Shown: positions 10,001 to 20,577, counted from the first letter of the stretch. The stretch: DNA of 64,000 nt from Piezodorus guildinii (GCA_023052935.1 CM041293.1:180344789-180408788); one strand, 5' to 3'. Made by a program: numbers and translations. The notes: generated by a model not told the origin, from the sequence alone.

Positions 10001-12679
10001 TTACAAAACGTCGCGGGGCCCCTGCCGTTTCAATCTTCGAGGAGGATTGTAGGGATGGGTGAAGCTGGAAAACGATTGAGCAAGAGGATTAGGATGATGA
10101 AGAAGGTTCTGATGGAATTTGGAGAATTTGGATGGTACCAGATCTAAAATAAATGGAATATTAAGGTCATGGTGTAGGGTACAGTTGGTAACGTAATAAG
10201 GAGCATTAACTATTGTTCGGAGGACTTTGGATTGGAAGGATTGGATACGTTTGATGTTAGAATGTTTAGTTGTCCCCCATAGTTCAAGTCCGTAGGTCCA
10301 TATAGGTTTCAGTACTGTCTTATATATTAGTAATTTGTTGTCGACTGTAAGATGAGATTTTCTGTTTAGTAATTTGTATAACCGGCCGAATCTGCGGTTG
10401 AGTTCTATCCTTTTAAGTCTCGTATGTGGGTTCCACGTCAGTCTTTTGTCTAGTAAAAAGCCAAGGTACCGGACTGTGTCTGAGGAAGGAAGCGGTATGG
10501 AATTGAATTTAACTGTTGGACAGGATTTACGTCGAAGGGTGAAGGTGACGTGTGTACATTTGCTTTCGTTCACCTTAATTCGCCAAGCCTTACACCAGTC
10601 TTCGACAAGGGAAAGGTGCCTTTGGAGATTTAGAGATGCTACTTCAGGATCGGAATTGGATGATAAAATGGCTGTATCGTCAGCAAATGTTGCCAGAAAG
10701 GTATCGGGATCGGTAGGGATATCGGCGGTGTAGAGGATGTAGAGGACGGGTCCTAAGACGCTGCCTTGAGGAACACCGGCCTCAACAGTATAATGTTTGG
10801 AAAATTCGGAACCACAGCGAACTCGGAAGGAGCGGTTTGATAAATAGGATCGGAGGATTAGGTATAAGGACTGAGGTAAATGGGTTTTGAGCTTAAAGAG
10901 CAATCCCGGGTGCCACACCCGGTCAAAAGCTTGAGCTATGTCCAGAAAGGCACCCGAACAACACTCCTTGCACTCAAGGGCAGAGGAAATGTGATCCACA
11001 ACTCGGAGTCCTTGCTGAACTGTGGAATTTTGAGAACGAAATCCAAACTGATGCGAAGGAAAATTTTTAAATTTATCTAGGATTCGTTTTAGTAGGAGCT
11101 TTTCGAAAATTTTTGAGAGGATCGGAAGTAGGCTAATAGGTCTGTAAGATGACGTGCTGTTGGAAGGTTTGCCTGGTTTCAGGAAAAGGATGATAGTTGA
11201 ATGTTTCCATAAGAGAGGAAAATAGGTAGTGCGTAGGATACTGTTATAAAGATATGTAAGGAATGTAATGGCTTTCTGTGGAAGTTGTCTTAAAATCTGA
11301 GGCGTGAGGAGATCATATCCAGGGAATTTACGGAGAGGAAGCTTTTTAAGAAGATATTTGACCTCAGAGGGATTAACTGCTTTAGGAGGTAAGGAGAGTG
11401 GTATTGGCGAAGTAAGGAACTGTTCAACTGTTGAAGTATGGTTTGGATTCAACTCAGGATGAGGAGTGAAAACTTTGGAAAGATGCTGTGCAAATTCCTG
11501 GGCCTTATCCTTGTCAGAAGCAGCCCAGGAACTATCACCGCGCAGGAGAGGATAGGAAATCGTGTGAGTATTCTGGATTCTCTTCGTGACATTCCACAGG
11601 GAATTGTAACGAGTCGAGAGAGAGGAGAGGTAGGAATTGTAGGATTGGGAACGAAAGGTCGCCAACTCCCGCTTTAATTTTCTACAATAAAAGTTATAAG
11701 AGCGGCGATCTTCTGGGTGGCGGGTGCGTTGCCATAATGCTCTGGCTCGGCGTTTGGTGTTGATGAGGTCTGTCAGGTGTTGTGGTAAATGGCATTTGTA
11801 AGGAATAATTTGGGATTGTTTAGGAAAGGAGGCAGTCCAGGCAGCTTGTTGAATCAAGGTTGTAAAGGAATATACGGCATCATCAAGGTCAGAAGGGGTT
11901 TTGAGAGTTACTCTGAGGTCGATATCATTGGTGAGGATTTCGCGGAAGAGGTTCCAGTTGATGGGGTCTCTGATGAATGACGGTGGGAAAGGTTTCGGAA
12001 TAGGAGTCATGGATACATTTAGGATTAATGGACTATGATCAGAGGATAGTTCATCAAGGCGAGTTACGGAATAGTTCAGGGAGCCTAATCCACTGTGGAT
12101 GAAGAAGTCGAGGATGTCTGGATTACGGTTAGGATCTGTTGGCCAGTAGGTAGGGGAATCGGGAGGTAGGAGATTAAGGCGTCTGGAGTTGAGTGCAGAC
12201 TGCAATGTCCGTCCACGAGTATTTGTGGTTCTGCAACCCGATTGTTGGTGCTTCGCGTTTAAGTCTGCACCCAGAATAAAGTGATTCCCCAATGAGTTGA
12301 GAAAGGAACCAAATTGGGTAATAGAAATAGAATTTTTAGGAGGGCAATATGCTGATGCGATGACTAGCGGAAAGGAAAAGGTCTTGATTATAATAGAGGT
12401 GGCTTGTAGGAAATCGTGGGCGGGAAGTGGGTGTATGTGATGGGAGAGGGATCGGTTGACAATGACAGCAGTACCGGCATGGGCTTTGCCGTCTGGATGG
12501 TCTGTCCGGTATGTTGTGTATTCAGGTATTTTGAAGTACTGTTTAGTGGTTAGTCTAGTTTCAGTAATGAGTGCAACGTCAAATTTTTTGTCTTGGAGTA
12601 AGGCTGTAAGTTCGTCAGTGTGAGTTCTAACACCATTCGTATTCCATAGGAGAATAGATAAGGAGTTAGGTGAGGTCAT
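10001..12679 (-). CDS. LINE ORF2: endonuclease-reverse transcriptase
   Basis: 892 residues, uninterrupted. Residues 1-220 form an APE-type endonuclease: ILLWNTNGV (9-17), the catalytic glutamate in ITETRL (E40), GADLNAK (D139, N141) and SSDHSPL (213-218). The reverse transcriptase follows: SYRPISLLP (511-519), FLDIAQAFD (578-586), AGVPQGSVLGP (634-644) and the active site FADDT (665-669), then YLGFLLDKRLTWNPH. There is no RNase H domain, as usual for Jockey. It nicks target DNA and copies the LINE RNA there. The start ATG immediately follows the ORF1 stop (TAA-ATG) and is in the same frame as ORF1, which suggests termination-reinitiation. All catalytic residues I can check are present, so this protein may be functional. 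Confidence 0.92.
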   Translation of the reverse strand: MTSPNSLSILLWNTNGVRTHTDELTALLQDKKFDVALITETRLTTKQYFKIPEYTTYRTDHPDGKAHAGTAVIVNRSLSHHIHPLPAHDFLQATSIIIKTFSFPLVIASAYCPPKNSISITQFGSFLNSLGNHFILGADLNAKHQQSGCRTTNTRGRTLQSALNSRRLNLLPPDSPTYWPTDPNRNPDILDFFIHSGLGSLNYSVTRLDELSSDHSPLILNVSMTPIPKPFPPSFIRDPINWNLFREILTNDIDLRVTLKTPSDLDDAVYSFTTLIQQAAWTASFPKQSQIIPYKCHLPQHLTDLINTKRRARALWQRTRHPEDRRSYNFYCRKLKRELATFRSQSYNSYLSSLSTRYNSLWNVTKRIQNTHTISYPLLRGDSSWAASDKDKAQEFAQHLSKVFTPHPELNPNHTSTVEQFLTSPIPLSLPPKAVNPSEVKYLLKKLPLRKFPGYDLLTPQILRQLPQKAITFLTYLYNSILRTTYFPLLWKHSTIILFLKPGKPSNSTSSYRPISLLPILSKIFEKLLLKRILDKFKNFPSHQFGFRSQNSTVQQGLRVVDHISSALECKECCSGAFLDIAQAFDRVWHPGLLFKLKTHLPQSLYLILRSYLSNRSFRVRCGSEFSKHYTVEAGVPQGSVLGPVLYILYTADIPTDPDTFLATFADDTAILSSNSDPEVASLNLQRHLSLVEDWCKAWRIKVNESKCTHVTFTLRRKSCPTVKFNSIPLPSSDTVRYLGFLLDKRLTWNPHTRLKRIELNRRFGRLYKLLNRKSHLTVDNKLLIYKTVLKPIWTYGLELWGTTKHSNIKRIQSFQSKVLRTIVNAPYYVTNCTLHHDLNIPFILDLVPSKFSKFHQNLLHHPNPLAQSFSSFTHPYNPPRRLKRQGPRDVL

Positions 12680-13978
12680 TTATGGATTTTTTAAGTTAGG
12701 AATAAGATTTGATACAAGATTCGTGAGGATTGTTATTAGGGGCATGACAAGGGATTTGATTTCGGAAATGAAGGATGTCATCAAACTGGTAAGATCTGTG
12801 GCATTTGAAGGAGGGGGAATATGAGAGATTTGTTGTGGATGAGGATTTTTAGGACTGATTACATTTTGAGGAAGAGGTATTTGTGGAATGGATTGAGGAT
12901 ATTGAGGTACATTTTGTAGTTCCGGCAGGGCCTCGGCTTCAGTACATTGGTTCCCACCTCCAAGTAAGTGGGCAAAAGATACATTGGCATCGATTAATTT
13001 TGAGGGTTCTCTTCTAGTTCTAGCCTGTCTTGTTGTTTCATCCAGTACTTGGGGTTTTTGATACCTGGTCCTTAGCTCCTTATAGATTTGGCATCCTTTG
13101 TAGTTGGTCGGGTGGTCCTTGAGGCAATGAGCACATACAGCGGGTGTTGACTTCGGTTTTGTACATTCCACAGACTTGTGCTGTTCACCGCATTTCACGC
13201 AGCGTGGTATGTGGTGACAGTAACTTCTGGTATGACCATACGCCTGACAATTGTAACACTGAACAATTTCTCTCTTTGTATAAGGTTTTTCGACTCTTAC
13301 ACTTGTATAATACAGTCTTTTTAGATCATAAATTTTTTCTACTCCTGCTAATGGTTCCAAGTCAGCGAAGAATAGAGGCAGTTGAACTCTATCTTTTATG
13401 ACATTAGTGACTTGTCGCACTTTGTAACCCATCTCCATGAGTTCTTCTTTGATAGCGTCAACTGGTGTTGAAGGGTGTAGATTTCTGATCACAACTCTAA
13501 GAGCTCTCTCTTGCCGTAGCTGATAAGTGTGAAAATCCGCTTTAGTTTCAGTTAGGTATTTCACAATTTTTCTATATGCCTCGGCGGTGGTCGGTGATAT
13601 TTTGGTGTCATTGATTCTACTCATACAGTAGTAGCTGGTGGATTCGGTAATCTTGTTTAATTACGCACATAACAACTGGAAATTTTTAATATTTTTGACA
13701 AATATCGGTGGAGGCCGTGGTTCACTGGGTGTAGGAGCAGATTCCATGTTTTCTTTTTCATTATGTAGGATTTGAAAAGGATTTGGGGTGAAAAACGGAG
13801 ATTCGTCAGTCATCCCCTGTGACGATGTGCCAGGCTGTGGTTCAGATTCTGTATTAGAACCTGAAGGGGTTGCTTGTTGATTTAATTTTTTATTAGTATC
13901 ACGGCGGGGTCTTTGTTTTATGGGAGACGTGATTGAACCACTAGATCTATATATTTTAGTTGATGCTTTGGAGGACAT
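12680..13978 (-). pseudogene. LINE ORF1 (gag-like, zinc knuckles), one nonsense codon
   Basis: ORF1 is one continuous frame from the ATG at 13978 (an upstream in-frame ATG at 14050 gives a less typical N-terminus) to the TAA at 12680-12682. An in-frame TAA at 13661-13663 interrupts it, roughly a quarter of the way in. The N-terminal part is Ser/Thr/Pro-rich; the C-terminal part has three CCHC-type knuckles, CYNCQAYGHTRSYC, CVKCGEQHKSVEC and CAHCLKDH, preceded by a PRE_C2HC-like region. Jockey ORF1 proteins bind element RNA and guide it to chromosomes. An ATG at 13622-13624 could allow translation of the knuckle-bearing part. This is the only lesion seen in the element's coding region. Confidence 0.85.
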
Positions 13979-14283
13979 CGCTTGGTGAAAATATCGCATT
14001 TCATGTGAAGAAGATAATAAGAAAATAACTAGATGTTGGTAATAAAACAATAACTAAAGAAAAGAAAACCAATCCCGGCCTTGCCGAGCTATTGGCAATC
14101 AGCTGATGTGAAGAGGTTACCCAGCATTCACTTTACACCGTAAATTGTAACAAAACTTACTGTTGTTTGCTCCAATATTTACTGCTGTTGTTATCCTGTA
14201 GTCTGGTGATGTTTTCAAGATTGCACTGAAGAGAATTCAAACTGAAAAAGCATGAAATCCAAGAGCCGATTCGAAAGATGACC

Positions 14284-14297
14284 GGGCAATAAGTATT
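14284..14297. repeat. Target-site duplication, right copy
   Basis: GGGCAATAAGTATT, identical to 9513-9526. Confidence 0.9.
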
Positions 14298-14371
14298 AGA
14301 GCTAAAAGAATTGACGGATGGTGTGAGGGTGTTTCGGTTCGACGTTCAAACAGACGGCCTTTTCCCTACTA

Positions 14372-15216
14372 TTGGGTTGTGTCACATGAAATGTCCGTTT
14401 TCAATGTAAAGGATTTTTTAAAAATACGATCTGAAAACAAGATAAATTTATTCGAAGTATTTATCTTCTTTTTCTACACATTTTTCCAACTTTTTTACCA
14501 CAGAACTGAAAAACTCTGAGCTTTGAAGTGAAACAGAATCTGAAAACGCACATTTTACTAGATCATCATTTAAAAAAATTTTTCCTTTGACGAAGTTGTC
14601 TAAATTCTTGAACAGTTGGTAATCAGTTGGAGACAAGTCGGGAGAATATGGTGAATATGGCGGAAGAACTTCGTAGCAAAGTTTTTTCAATTTTTGCTTT
14701 TTTACTTTCCCAATACACTTTAAACGTCTGGAAACGGTAGATGCACTTGAATTTAGCTGTGCTGATAATCCTTTAACTGTTTGGTAGGGGTTTCCTTCTA
14801 CTGTATGTTTTAGGACATCGTTGTCTATTACGGACGGAGGTCATCCTCGGGGCAAGTTTTCCAAGTCGGTATCTCCAGCTAAAAATTAGCAAACCAACGG
14901 CGAATGGTCCGTTCATTAACACTCCCTTCCCCAAACGTCTTGTAAACATTTCTAGCGGCCTCAGCTGCAGAATGGCCGAGTTTAAAACTCGTACAAAAAT
15001 TGTTTTCGAAAATCGCGTGTTTTCATGTTCATATTTGGAGGTATTCAAAAAAGTGGGTAATTGATTGGGAAGCTAATTTTTATAATACAAAGGTAGAGGA
15101 TTAGTAACTGTTTACTTTAAATATGTAAACATTCTGAAGAAAACAACAGAGACCTGCTGAATCCTTTATGTATTTCAGAAACTATAAAAACGGACATTTC
15201 ATGTGAAACAACCCAA
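14372..15216 (-). mobile_element. Mariner (family mar-1), internally deleted
   Basis: Terminal inverted repeats of 30 bp with one mismatch (starting TTGGGTTGTGTCACATGAAA on the left) are flanked by TA (14370-14371, 15217-15218). The total of 845 bp compares with about 1.3 kb for a complete mariner. The N-terminal DNA-binding part (15048-14773) is frameshifted. The C-terminal part (14690-14448) keeps the third catalytic aspartate in YSPDLSPTDYQLF. The middle of the catalytic core, with the first two aspartates, is deleted, so no active transposase can be made. Confidence 0.88.
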
Positions 15217-15218
15217 TA

Positions 15219-15745
15219 TTTTCCTTCCTTCGAACCGATGGTCTGGGACGACGATATGAACGATTGTTTGAAGGGAGCCTTTAGATCTGATTTACTCAAC
15301 TACAGACATTTTAATTAAGTACAAAGGCCTGTCTAATTAAATAAATTATTTATTACTTATTAATTAATTTTCATGAATACAAAATCATTGCTTTAAGGTT
15401 GCATAAAGGTTACTAATAACACGGAAGTGGCTCTGTAATGAAGCTAAGGCAAACAGGTTCCTAGGTAAAGGGACTTATGGTGGTAGAGGCTCAAAGCATT
15501 CAGCGAGGCTATTAATGAGTCTACCTCAGCGTGTGTGTAGTGTGCTTGAGCATGTGTGTAGCGTGCCGCATCGCGTCCTGTCTCAGGCTAGCAAGGGCTG
15601 CTCATGTGGGTGGGTATCTCAATATCTTTGCATTAAGTCATAATGAGTTGGCTCAATCTGCCTCAGTTCTTAGCTAATATGTAGAGAAGATCGTTAGATC
15701 ATTAACTAATTTCAAAAGCCTTATTTTTTTATTAATAAACTTATT
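15219..15745. other. No recognised gene
   Basis: Intergenic-like sequence. 15530-15570 has a short GTGTGTAG/GTGTGTAGCGTG repeat. No domain or repeat family was recognised. Confidence 0.45.
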
Positions 15746-15761
15746 TGACTTCCACTTACCT

Positions 15762-15762
<1 letters not shown>

Positions 15763-15794
<32 letters not shown>
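15763..15794. repeat. (TA)n microsatellite
   Basis: About 15 TA units between a family H end motif (CTTCCACTTACCTATA) and the next family H body. Confidence 0.9.
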
Positions 15795-15799
<5 letters not shown>

Positions 15800-17215
15800 A
15801 TCGTAATTCATAGTATTACGATCGTGGAAATTTTGAAATTCGAGTTTTCACCGGAAATACCCGTTTTAGGATCTCCTGAGTCCAAGTAACCTACTGTGTG
15901 AAAAGCCAAGCGCAAAAAAAAAAAAAAAAAATCATAAGAAATCTAAATTTCATAATTAAGACAACGTAAGCCCGAGATGTTACAGTACCATTTTCACCAA
16001 AATCATCTAACTACAAGAGCCACTTTATACTATGCATTTTGCACCTTTCTACGATTTTCTCAAAAACGACTCTTTTAAATATTTATTTATTGAGATATAT
16101 TACGATTTGTTTCAAAATGAACAATAGCGATATGAGACCACATTCATACAATATATACATAAAATAATGATAAAGTCAAATTACATAAATTAGAAAATAA
16201 ATAAATTCATATAGATACAATAAAATAATAATAAATAAATAAATAGAAAACAAATCAAAACAACAACCTATAATTGAAATAAATACAAAGTTGACAAATA
16301 AATAAACATCATACAAGCAATAATAACTATATACAACTGCTAAAGGGACCCCAGACTGGGCTTTTCCCTCCATTTGTGGAGGAAAAAGTGGAATCTATGA
16401 GATCCCAGCGCCTCTCTTTCAGCCGCATCACTGGTGTGAGCCAGTTAGGGCGCAATAGCCACAAGCATACAGTACATGAGTGGAGGATCTGACCAGTGTC
16501 AAAACTCCAGTAGAAATGTTACAGGGACCACTGCCGTTTCAATGTCGGAGGAGAATTGTAGGGTGAGTGGAGCTGGAGAGGAATTGAGCTGGAGGATTAA
16601 GATGATGAAGAAGGTTCTGATGGGATTTAGAAGATTTGAATGGTACCAGGTCTAAAATAAACGGAAAATTAAGGCCGTGCTGTAGGGTACAGTTGGTAAC
16701 ATAATAAGGAGCATTAACTATTGTTCGAAAGACTTTTAAAAACGATTCTAATGATTTTGATTTAACTCGCTGTATTGAAGTAAAATTTAATAGGCTTTTA
16801 TATCATGTAGGTTTCATTCTGATTTAAATAGTCTGACAGGGCTGAATTGCCAATATTTTAAATTTTCTTTGTCTGAAGTACCTTTAATTTTGTTAATTAT
16901 ATAAAAATAAATTACTATATTATCCTATATTATATTATCTTATAGGATGGAAAACTATATTATCTTGTTACCACAGATGAAAAACAAGTAAATATATAAA
17001 TTGAATGAATTCAATACCCAACTAAAGGAGAAAACAGAAAAATATTTTTTTTTAATGCAATTATTCGTTTTTGAACATAAGAGCAGTAATATACATGTAT
17101 GATATACCGTCAGAAAGCTAAAGATTTTAGAAAAAATATTATCTTATACTCAAGCTTTTAAAATTTAATAGAGAGTGATGAAAATAAGATAAAAAAACTA
17201 ACTGATTATTTTATT
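15800..17215 (+). repeat. Family H copy, split by a LINE
   Basis: Family H blocks run from ATTACGATCGTGGAAATTTT (15816) to CTAACTGATTATTTTA (17200). They are interrupted at 16074-16737 by a 5'-truncated LINE with a 12-bp target duplication. After the LINE the family H sequence resumes exactly where it stopped. Confidence 0.8.
16062..16749 (-). mobile_element. 5'-truncated J1 LINE fragment with target duplication
   Basis: 16074-16737 corresponds to the 3' UTR and the last part of ORF2 of the J1 LINE (for example CATTCATACAATATATACA and TGGTACCAGGTCTAAAATAA). Target duplications AAAAACGACTCT and AAAAACGATTCT (16062-16073, 16738-16749) differ at one base. There is no usable ORF. Confidence 0.85.
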
Positions 17216-17532
17216 TATAAGGTTTCATTCTGATTTAAATAGTCTGACAGGCCTGAATTGGCAATATTTTAAATTTTCTTTGTCTGAAGTACCTTTAATT
17301 TTGTCGATTCTAGAATATTAATCGTATCATCTCTTTAGCATTGATAAAAATCTGGTGTGAGCAACACACGATTTTACTAACCTCTGTTGTCTAAATCGAT
17401 TATTGAATTTTAAAATATAATTAGAGATGCAATACAAATCAAATACAACCAATCGAATTAAATCAAATACAAAACGAATAAGTATAATAATAATTTGAAA
17501 ACCAACTAAAGGAGAAAAGAGCAATGCAATTT
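17216..17532. repeat. Family H composite with reversed end
   Basis: 17216-17365 repeats an internal plus-strand family H block already present at 16820. At 17366 it switches to the reversed terminus (TCTGGTGTGAGCAACACACG), as at 9327. 17445-17532 returns to plus-strand family H, which the CR1-like LINE then interrupts. Confidence 0.6.
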
Positions 17533-18689
17533 CCTTCCATCCCACCGAAATGCCTGAGATGTTCCAAAAATTACAAGAAGACATCGACAGCATCAATTTA
17601 TGGGCCATCAATAATGGTCTAAAGCTTAATATCGATAAAACCAAAGCCATCCTCATTGGTTCCAAACATCTCCTCAACTCCCTCACCTGTCACCCTTTAC
17701 TCTACCTCAACCATAGACCCATTATCTTCCCCACGTCCGTTAGAAACCTAGGTGTATTCCTCGACCTAAACCTTTCCTGGAATAATCACATTTCCCAAAT
17801 TTCTAGAAAATCCATAGCCATCCTTAAACAGTTCCTCCGATTACGCAAACTTATACCCCTTAAAACCCGCCAACTCCTAGTATCCTCTCTTATCTTCCCC
17901 CACTTCGATTATGACTGCCTGGTGTTTGGAGGACTGTCAGAGACGCTTGAGATGAGGCTGAAGAGACTGATGAACTGTTTCATTAGATTCATCTTCGGAA
18001 TTCCCAGGCGCCCTCATGTCTCCACCCGGTATGCAGAGTTGAAGTGGCTTTACCCAAAATTCCGACGGCAATACTTCTTAGGAACTTACCTTTACCAATC
18101 CTTTAGAACCAAAAAACCCATGTATATCTACAATATATTCACCCCCCTATCCTCTGTCCACTCTATCAACACAAGATCCCAGCCCTCGAACTTGCTCATT
18201 CCATCCCACAGAACTGCTTCCTTTAAGAGATCCTTTTTCATACGTGCATCTTCATTTTGGAATTCCATACCCATGTCGATTCGTACATGCCAATCCTTAG
18301 CCTCCTTCAAACATCACCTATTTATCCATCTCCTCGAACATCAATCTTCCGTGCCTTTATAAACTTAATAGTTTGGCCTCTTTATTTTTATTTTTATTTT
18401 CACTATATTTTGTTTTAATATCTGTATTTCTTCGAGGTAATATGACCTTGTATATGTATATATATGTGTTTGTGTTTGTGAATGTGTGTATAAATATGTA
18501 GGTATATAAATGAATGTGTGAGTGTATGTCTGTGTGTGTGCATGCATTTATATACCATATGCTAAATAATTTGATACCATGTTGTTAAAATTAATATAGC
18601 CAGAATTTAAATATTTTATTGTACATTTATATTATTCTTAGGGGACTAGCTGTCCGAGAATAAAATTTCTTTTTATTTCATTTCATTTC
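17533..18689 (+). mobile_element. CR1/L2-like LINE, 3' part
   Basis: 5'-truncated LINE inserted into family H (the target resumes at 18690 with TTTTTATGTTTTTGCTCATA). It contains the last 270 codons of the RT ORF, a 3' UTR and a terminal GAGAATAAAATTTC ending in ATTTC repeats in place of a poly-A tail. CR1/L2-type LINEs commonly end in short tandem repeats. Confidence 0.75.
17550..18362 (+). pseudogene. C-terminal RT fragment of the CR1/L2-like LINE
   Basis: 270 uninterrupted codons. The peptide contains LKLNIDKTKAILIGS, FPTSVRNLGVFLDLNLSW and FPHFDYDCLVFGGLS, followed by a basic region with CFIRFIFGIPRR. This order is typical of the region downstream of the YADD active site (thumb and C-terminal domain) in CR1/L2-type reverse transcriptases. 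The endonuclease and the catalytic fingers/palm are missing because of 5' truncation, so the fragment cannot work on its own. The lack of stops over 810 bp suggests a fairly recent insertion. The ATG at 17550 lies inside the truncated ORF and is probably not a real start. Confidence 0.75.
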
Positions 18690-19012
18690 AATTTTTATGT
18701 TTTTGCTCATAAAAGCAGTAATAAAGATGTGTAATATACCGTTGCAAGCCAAAAGTTTTAGAAAAAAATATTTATCTTATATACAAAGATGTGAAAGATA
18801 AAGTGACGAATAGGGCATAAACTTATTGCTGATCATAATACGTAACAATTTAATCTTGTTATATTATTCAGTCTAAATCATATGTTTTAAACGAAACTCA
18901 AAAAAAATAGTTTATATTTAAATTAAATTTAAGTATATTTATTACTTCTTAAATTGATTTTAACTGCCATTGTAAGTGAAAGTAATGTGTAGCCCGCACT
19001 ACATTTTTTTAC
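18690..19012 (+). repeat. Family H copy, 3' part
   Basis: Continuation of family H beyond the CR1-like LINE, ending GTAAGTGAAAGTAATGTGTAGCCCGCAC near 19003. Confidence 0.7.
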
Positions 19013-19033
19013 TCATCTAATATAACTAATGTA

Positions 19034-19318
19034 ATGGGAAAAATATACATATATAATGGAAATTGGAAAGTTCGGAGACGCATCTTATATAAATTATACA
19101 AATCCATTAGAGAAATAAATTACTTTAGAATATCAGATCAAATAAGAACTTGTTTTTATCTAATGTATATTTGTACAAGTTGCAATTCCAAATTAAAAGG
19201 TCAGGTACATAATAGATCAGAAAAACCTTTTAAGAAATCTACTCCTTACCACTCAGCTATATTAAAAGAAACTAGTTTAGGGACCAAGATATTCCGAGGA
19301 TGCACAAACAATAAGTAA
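19034..19318 (+). CDS. Hypothetical 94-residue ORF, possibly zinc-finger-like
   Basis: A complete small ORF. It begins MGKIYIYNGN and carries YICTSCNSKLKGQVHN followed by a histidine (STPYHS). The aromatic N-terminus, the CxxC and the late histidine loosely recall a FLYWCH-type zinc finger, a fold often found in transposon-related proteins. Spacing is not canonical and I would not assign a function. It lies between a family H terminus and the gypsy insertion and could equally be chance. Confidence 0.25.
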   Translation: MGKIYIYNGNWKVRRRILYKLYKSIREINYFRISDQIRTCFYLMYICTSCNSKLKGQVHNRSEKPFKKSTPYHSAILKETSLGTKIFRGCTNNK

Positions 19319-19753
19319 ATGGGCTTCGGGACGAGACGTTTACTGGCTTTGCCAATAGATGGCGGTAGCGAGCAAACAACTGCACCATTTCACTGTTAGC
19401 AATCTGGGTAATGGTCAGCGGGGGGGAGGTCTACAGGATTCAGGATTCAGGATCCAGGATATAGATTCCACTTAACCCTTCCTTACTTCCTATCTCTAAG
19501 AGGTCCTTTAAGGATATACATTTATTTTTCCTTTACGTTTACTTTAATTATATAGCACTCTAAATGCATTGCTAACATAACTCTTATGAAAATACAGTTG
19601 AAATTTTCAAGTAATTTTGATTAAATTCAAAGAAATAATTTTTTTTTTTAGAGTTTTATGTTTTGATTTAATTTTACTTCCACTTACCTATAAATTTTTT
19701 GTATTTATTCAAACCCTTCCCTGCCATAAAGCCAATACGGGTAATTGTAGCGA

Positions 19754-19755
<2 letters not shown>
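19319..19755. other. Mostly unannotated; short CAGGATT tandem repeat
   Basis: At about 19434-19462 four near-identical units of CAGGATT(C) or CAGGATCC occur in tandem. 19668-19695 carries a family H end motif (ACTTCCACTTACCTATAAA). Nothing else recognised. Confidence 0.45.

Positions 19756-19822
<67 letters not shown>
19756..19822. repeat. (TA)n microsatellite, gypsy target
   Basis: TA repeat that continues on the far side of the gypsy element at 25242, so the element landed within one long TA tract. Confidence 0.95.
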
Positions 19823-19824
<2 letters not shown>

Positions 19825-20024
19825 TTAGATGTATATAGTTGTTAATAAGCCCTTTAGTCTTAAGATAATTCTACTAGTGTAAGATAATTCTAATATGTAA
19901 ACATACGTCTACTATAAATAGGAGTGTACAAAGATAATAAAGACAGTTCAGTTCTAGATGTCGTTGTGATTACTTGCCCTAAAACCCCTTTTTTTTAGTC
20001 CTACGAGTTCAGTCTATCGTAACT
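19823..20024 (+). repeat. Gypsy 5' LTR
   Basis: 202 bp, identical by eye to 25040-25241. It contains a TATA box (TATAAATA, 19913-19920), a TCAGTT initiator-like motif at 19948-19953 and AATAAA at 19936-19941. AATAAA precedes the presumed start region, so on the genomic RNA it would be read from the 3' LTR only if transcription begins upstream of it. Confidence 0.93.
19913..19953 (+). promoter_or_regulatory. LTR core promoter (TATA and initiator-like)
   Basis: TATAAATA at 19913 and TCAGTT at 19948, with the initiator A about 37 bp after the start of the TATA box, which is slightly longer than the usual ~30 bp. Confidence 0.5.
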
Positions 20025-20041
20025 GGTGCCGAAACCCGGGA
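20024..20041 (+). other. Primer-binding site, tRNA-Phe type
   Basis: TGGTGCCGAAACCCGGGA is complementary over 18 bases to the 3' end of insect tRNA-Phe including CCA, as I recall that tRNA. The first T is also the last base of the LTR. Confidence 0.8.
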
Positions 20042-20124
20042 ATCACTTGATAACTTCTAAATTCGCGTAACTTATACAGTGACGATTTTAGAAATTAGCA
20101 CTATTCCCGCGATACGGTCAGAAG

Positions 20125-20577
20125 ATGGTCGACCCGCAAATTGATGAAGAGAAGAAGCAGCTGGAATACAGGCTGGCGCAGGCATCGGTCGAGCGATCAA
20201 AACTGGAGGCCCAACTCACCAAGGCAAATGAGACGACGCAGCTGGAACTTGCTAAAATACGAACTCAGAACTCCGCGTTCATTCACGAAGTAATTAGCCA
20301 GCTAGAACCCTTCGGCGGAGTTATAGGTGATCTAGAACATTTTATTAAGGGCGGGGACCAGATCAAGAGTTTGATACTAGCACACCAAGAAAGCGGCGTG
20401 TTATCAGAACCAGACGCAAAACTTCTGGAAGCTTCGCTAGTAGGCCGAATTTCTAGGAGGGTGCTAAATACGATCCAGGGCGACTTGTCCCAAACCTGGG
20501 ATACGTTGAAAATCAGGCTGAAGAAGCTGTACGGTGGGGGTAGATGGACCCCGAAGAGGATGTATTTTACCTTCTGA
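20125..20577 (+). pseudogene. Gypsy gag, N-terminal part
   Basis: 150 codons from the first ATG after the primer site. The N-terminal 50 residues are charged and heptad-like (EEKKQLEYRLAQ, SKLEAQLTKANE), compatible with a coiled coil. The capsid-like region starts at about residue 60. The frame ends at a stop 20575-20577, and the rest of gag is in the -1 frame from 20544. The shift therefore lies within about 20544-20577. Either a small indel has broken gag or a ribosomal frameshift is used there; an early gag frameshift is not the usual gypsy arrangement, so I favour damage. Confidence 0.8.

Larger units (their letters stand above)
9527..14283 (-). mobile_element. Full-length Jockey-clade LINE (J1)
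   Basis: A complete non-LTR retrotransposon of about 4.76 kb on the minus strand. In transcription order it has a 5' UTR (14283-14051), ORF1, ORF2 starting directly after the ORF1 stop, a 3' UTR (10000-9553) and a tail of about 26 A residues (poly-T at 9527-9552). Perfect 14-bp target duplications bound it. The 5' end is not truncated, which is unusual for LINEs and indicates a recent full-length insertion. Its target is an older LINE 3' end whose undisturbed relative is at 40007-40082. Shorter copies of the same family occur at 16074, 25634, 35096 and 39325. Confidence 0.93.

Noticed and set aside
19617..19823. ORF ending in a run of Ile-Tyr
   Set aside because: The second half is a translated (TA)n microsatellite.
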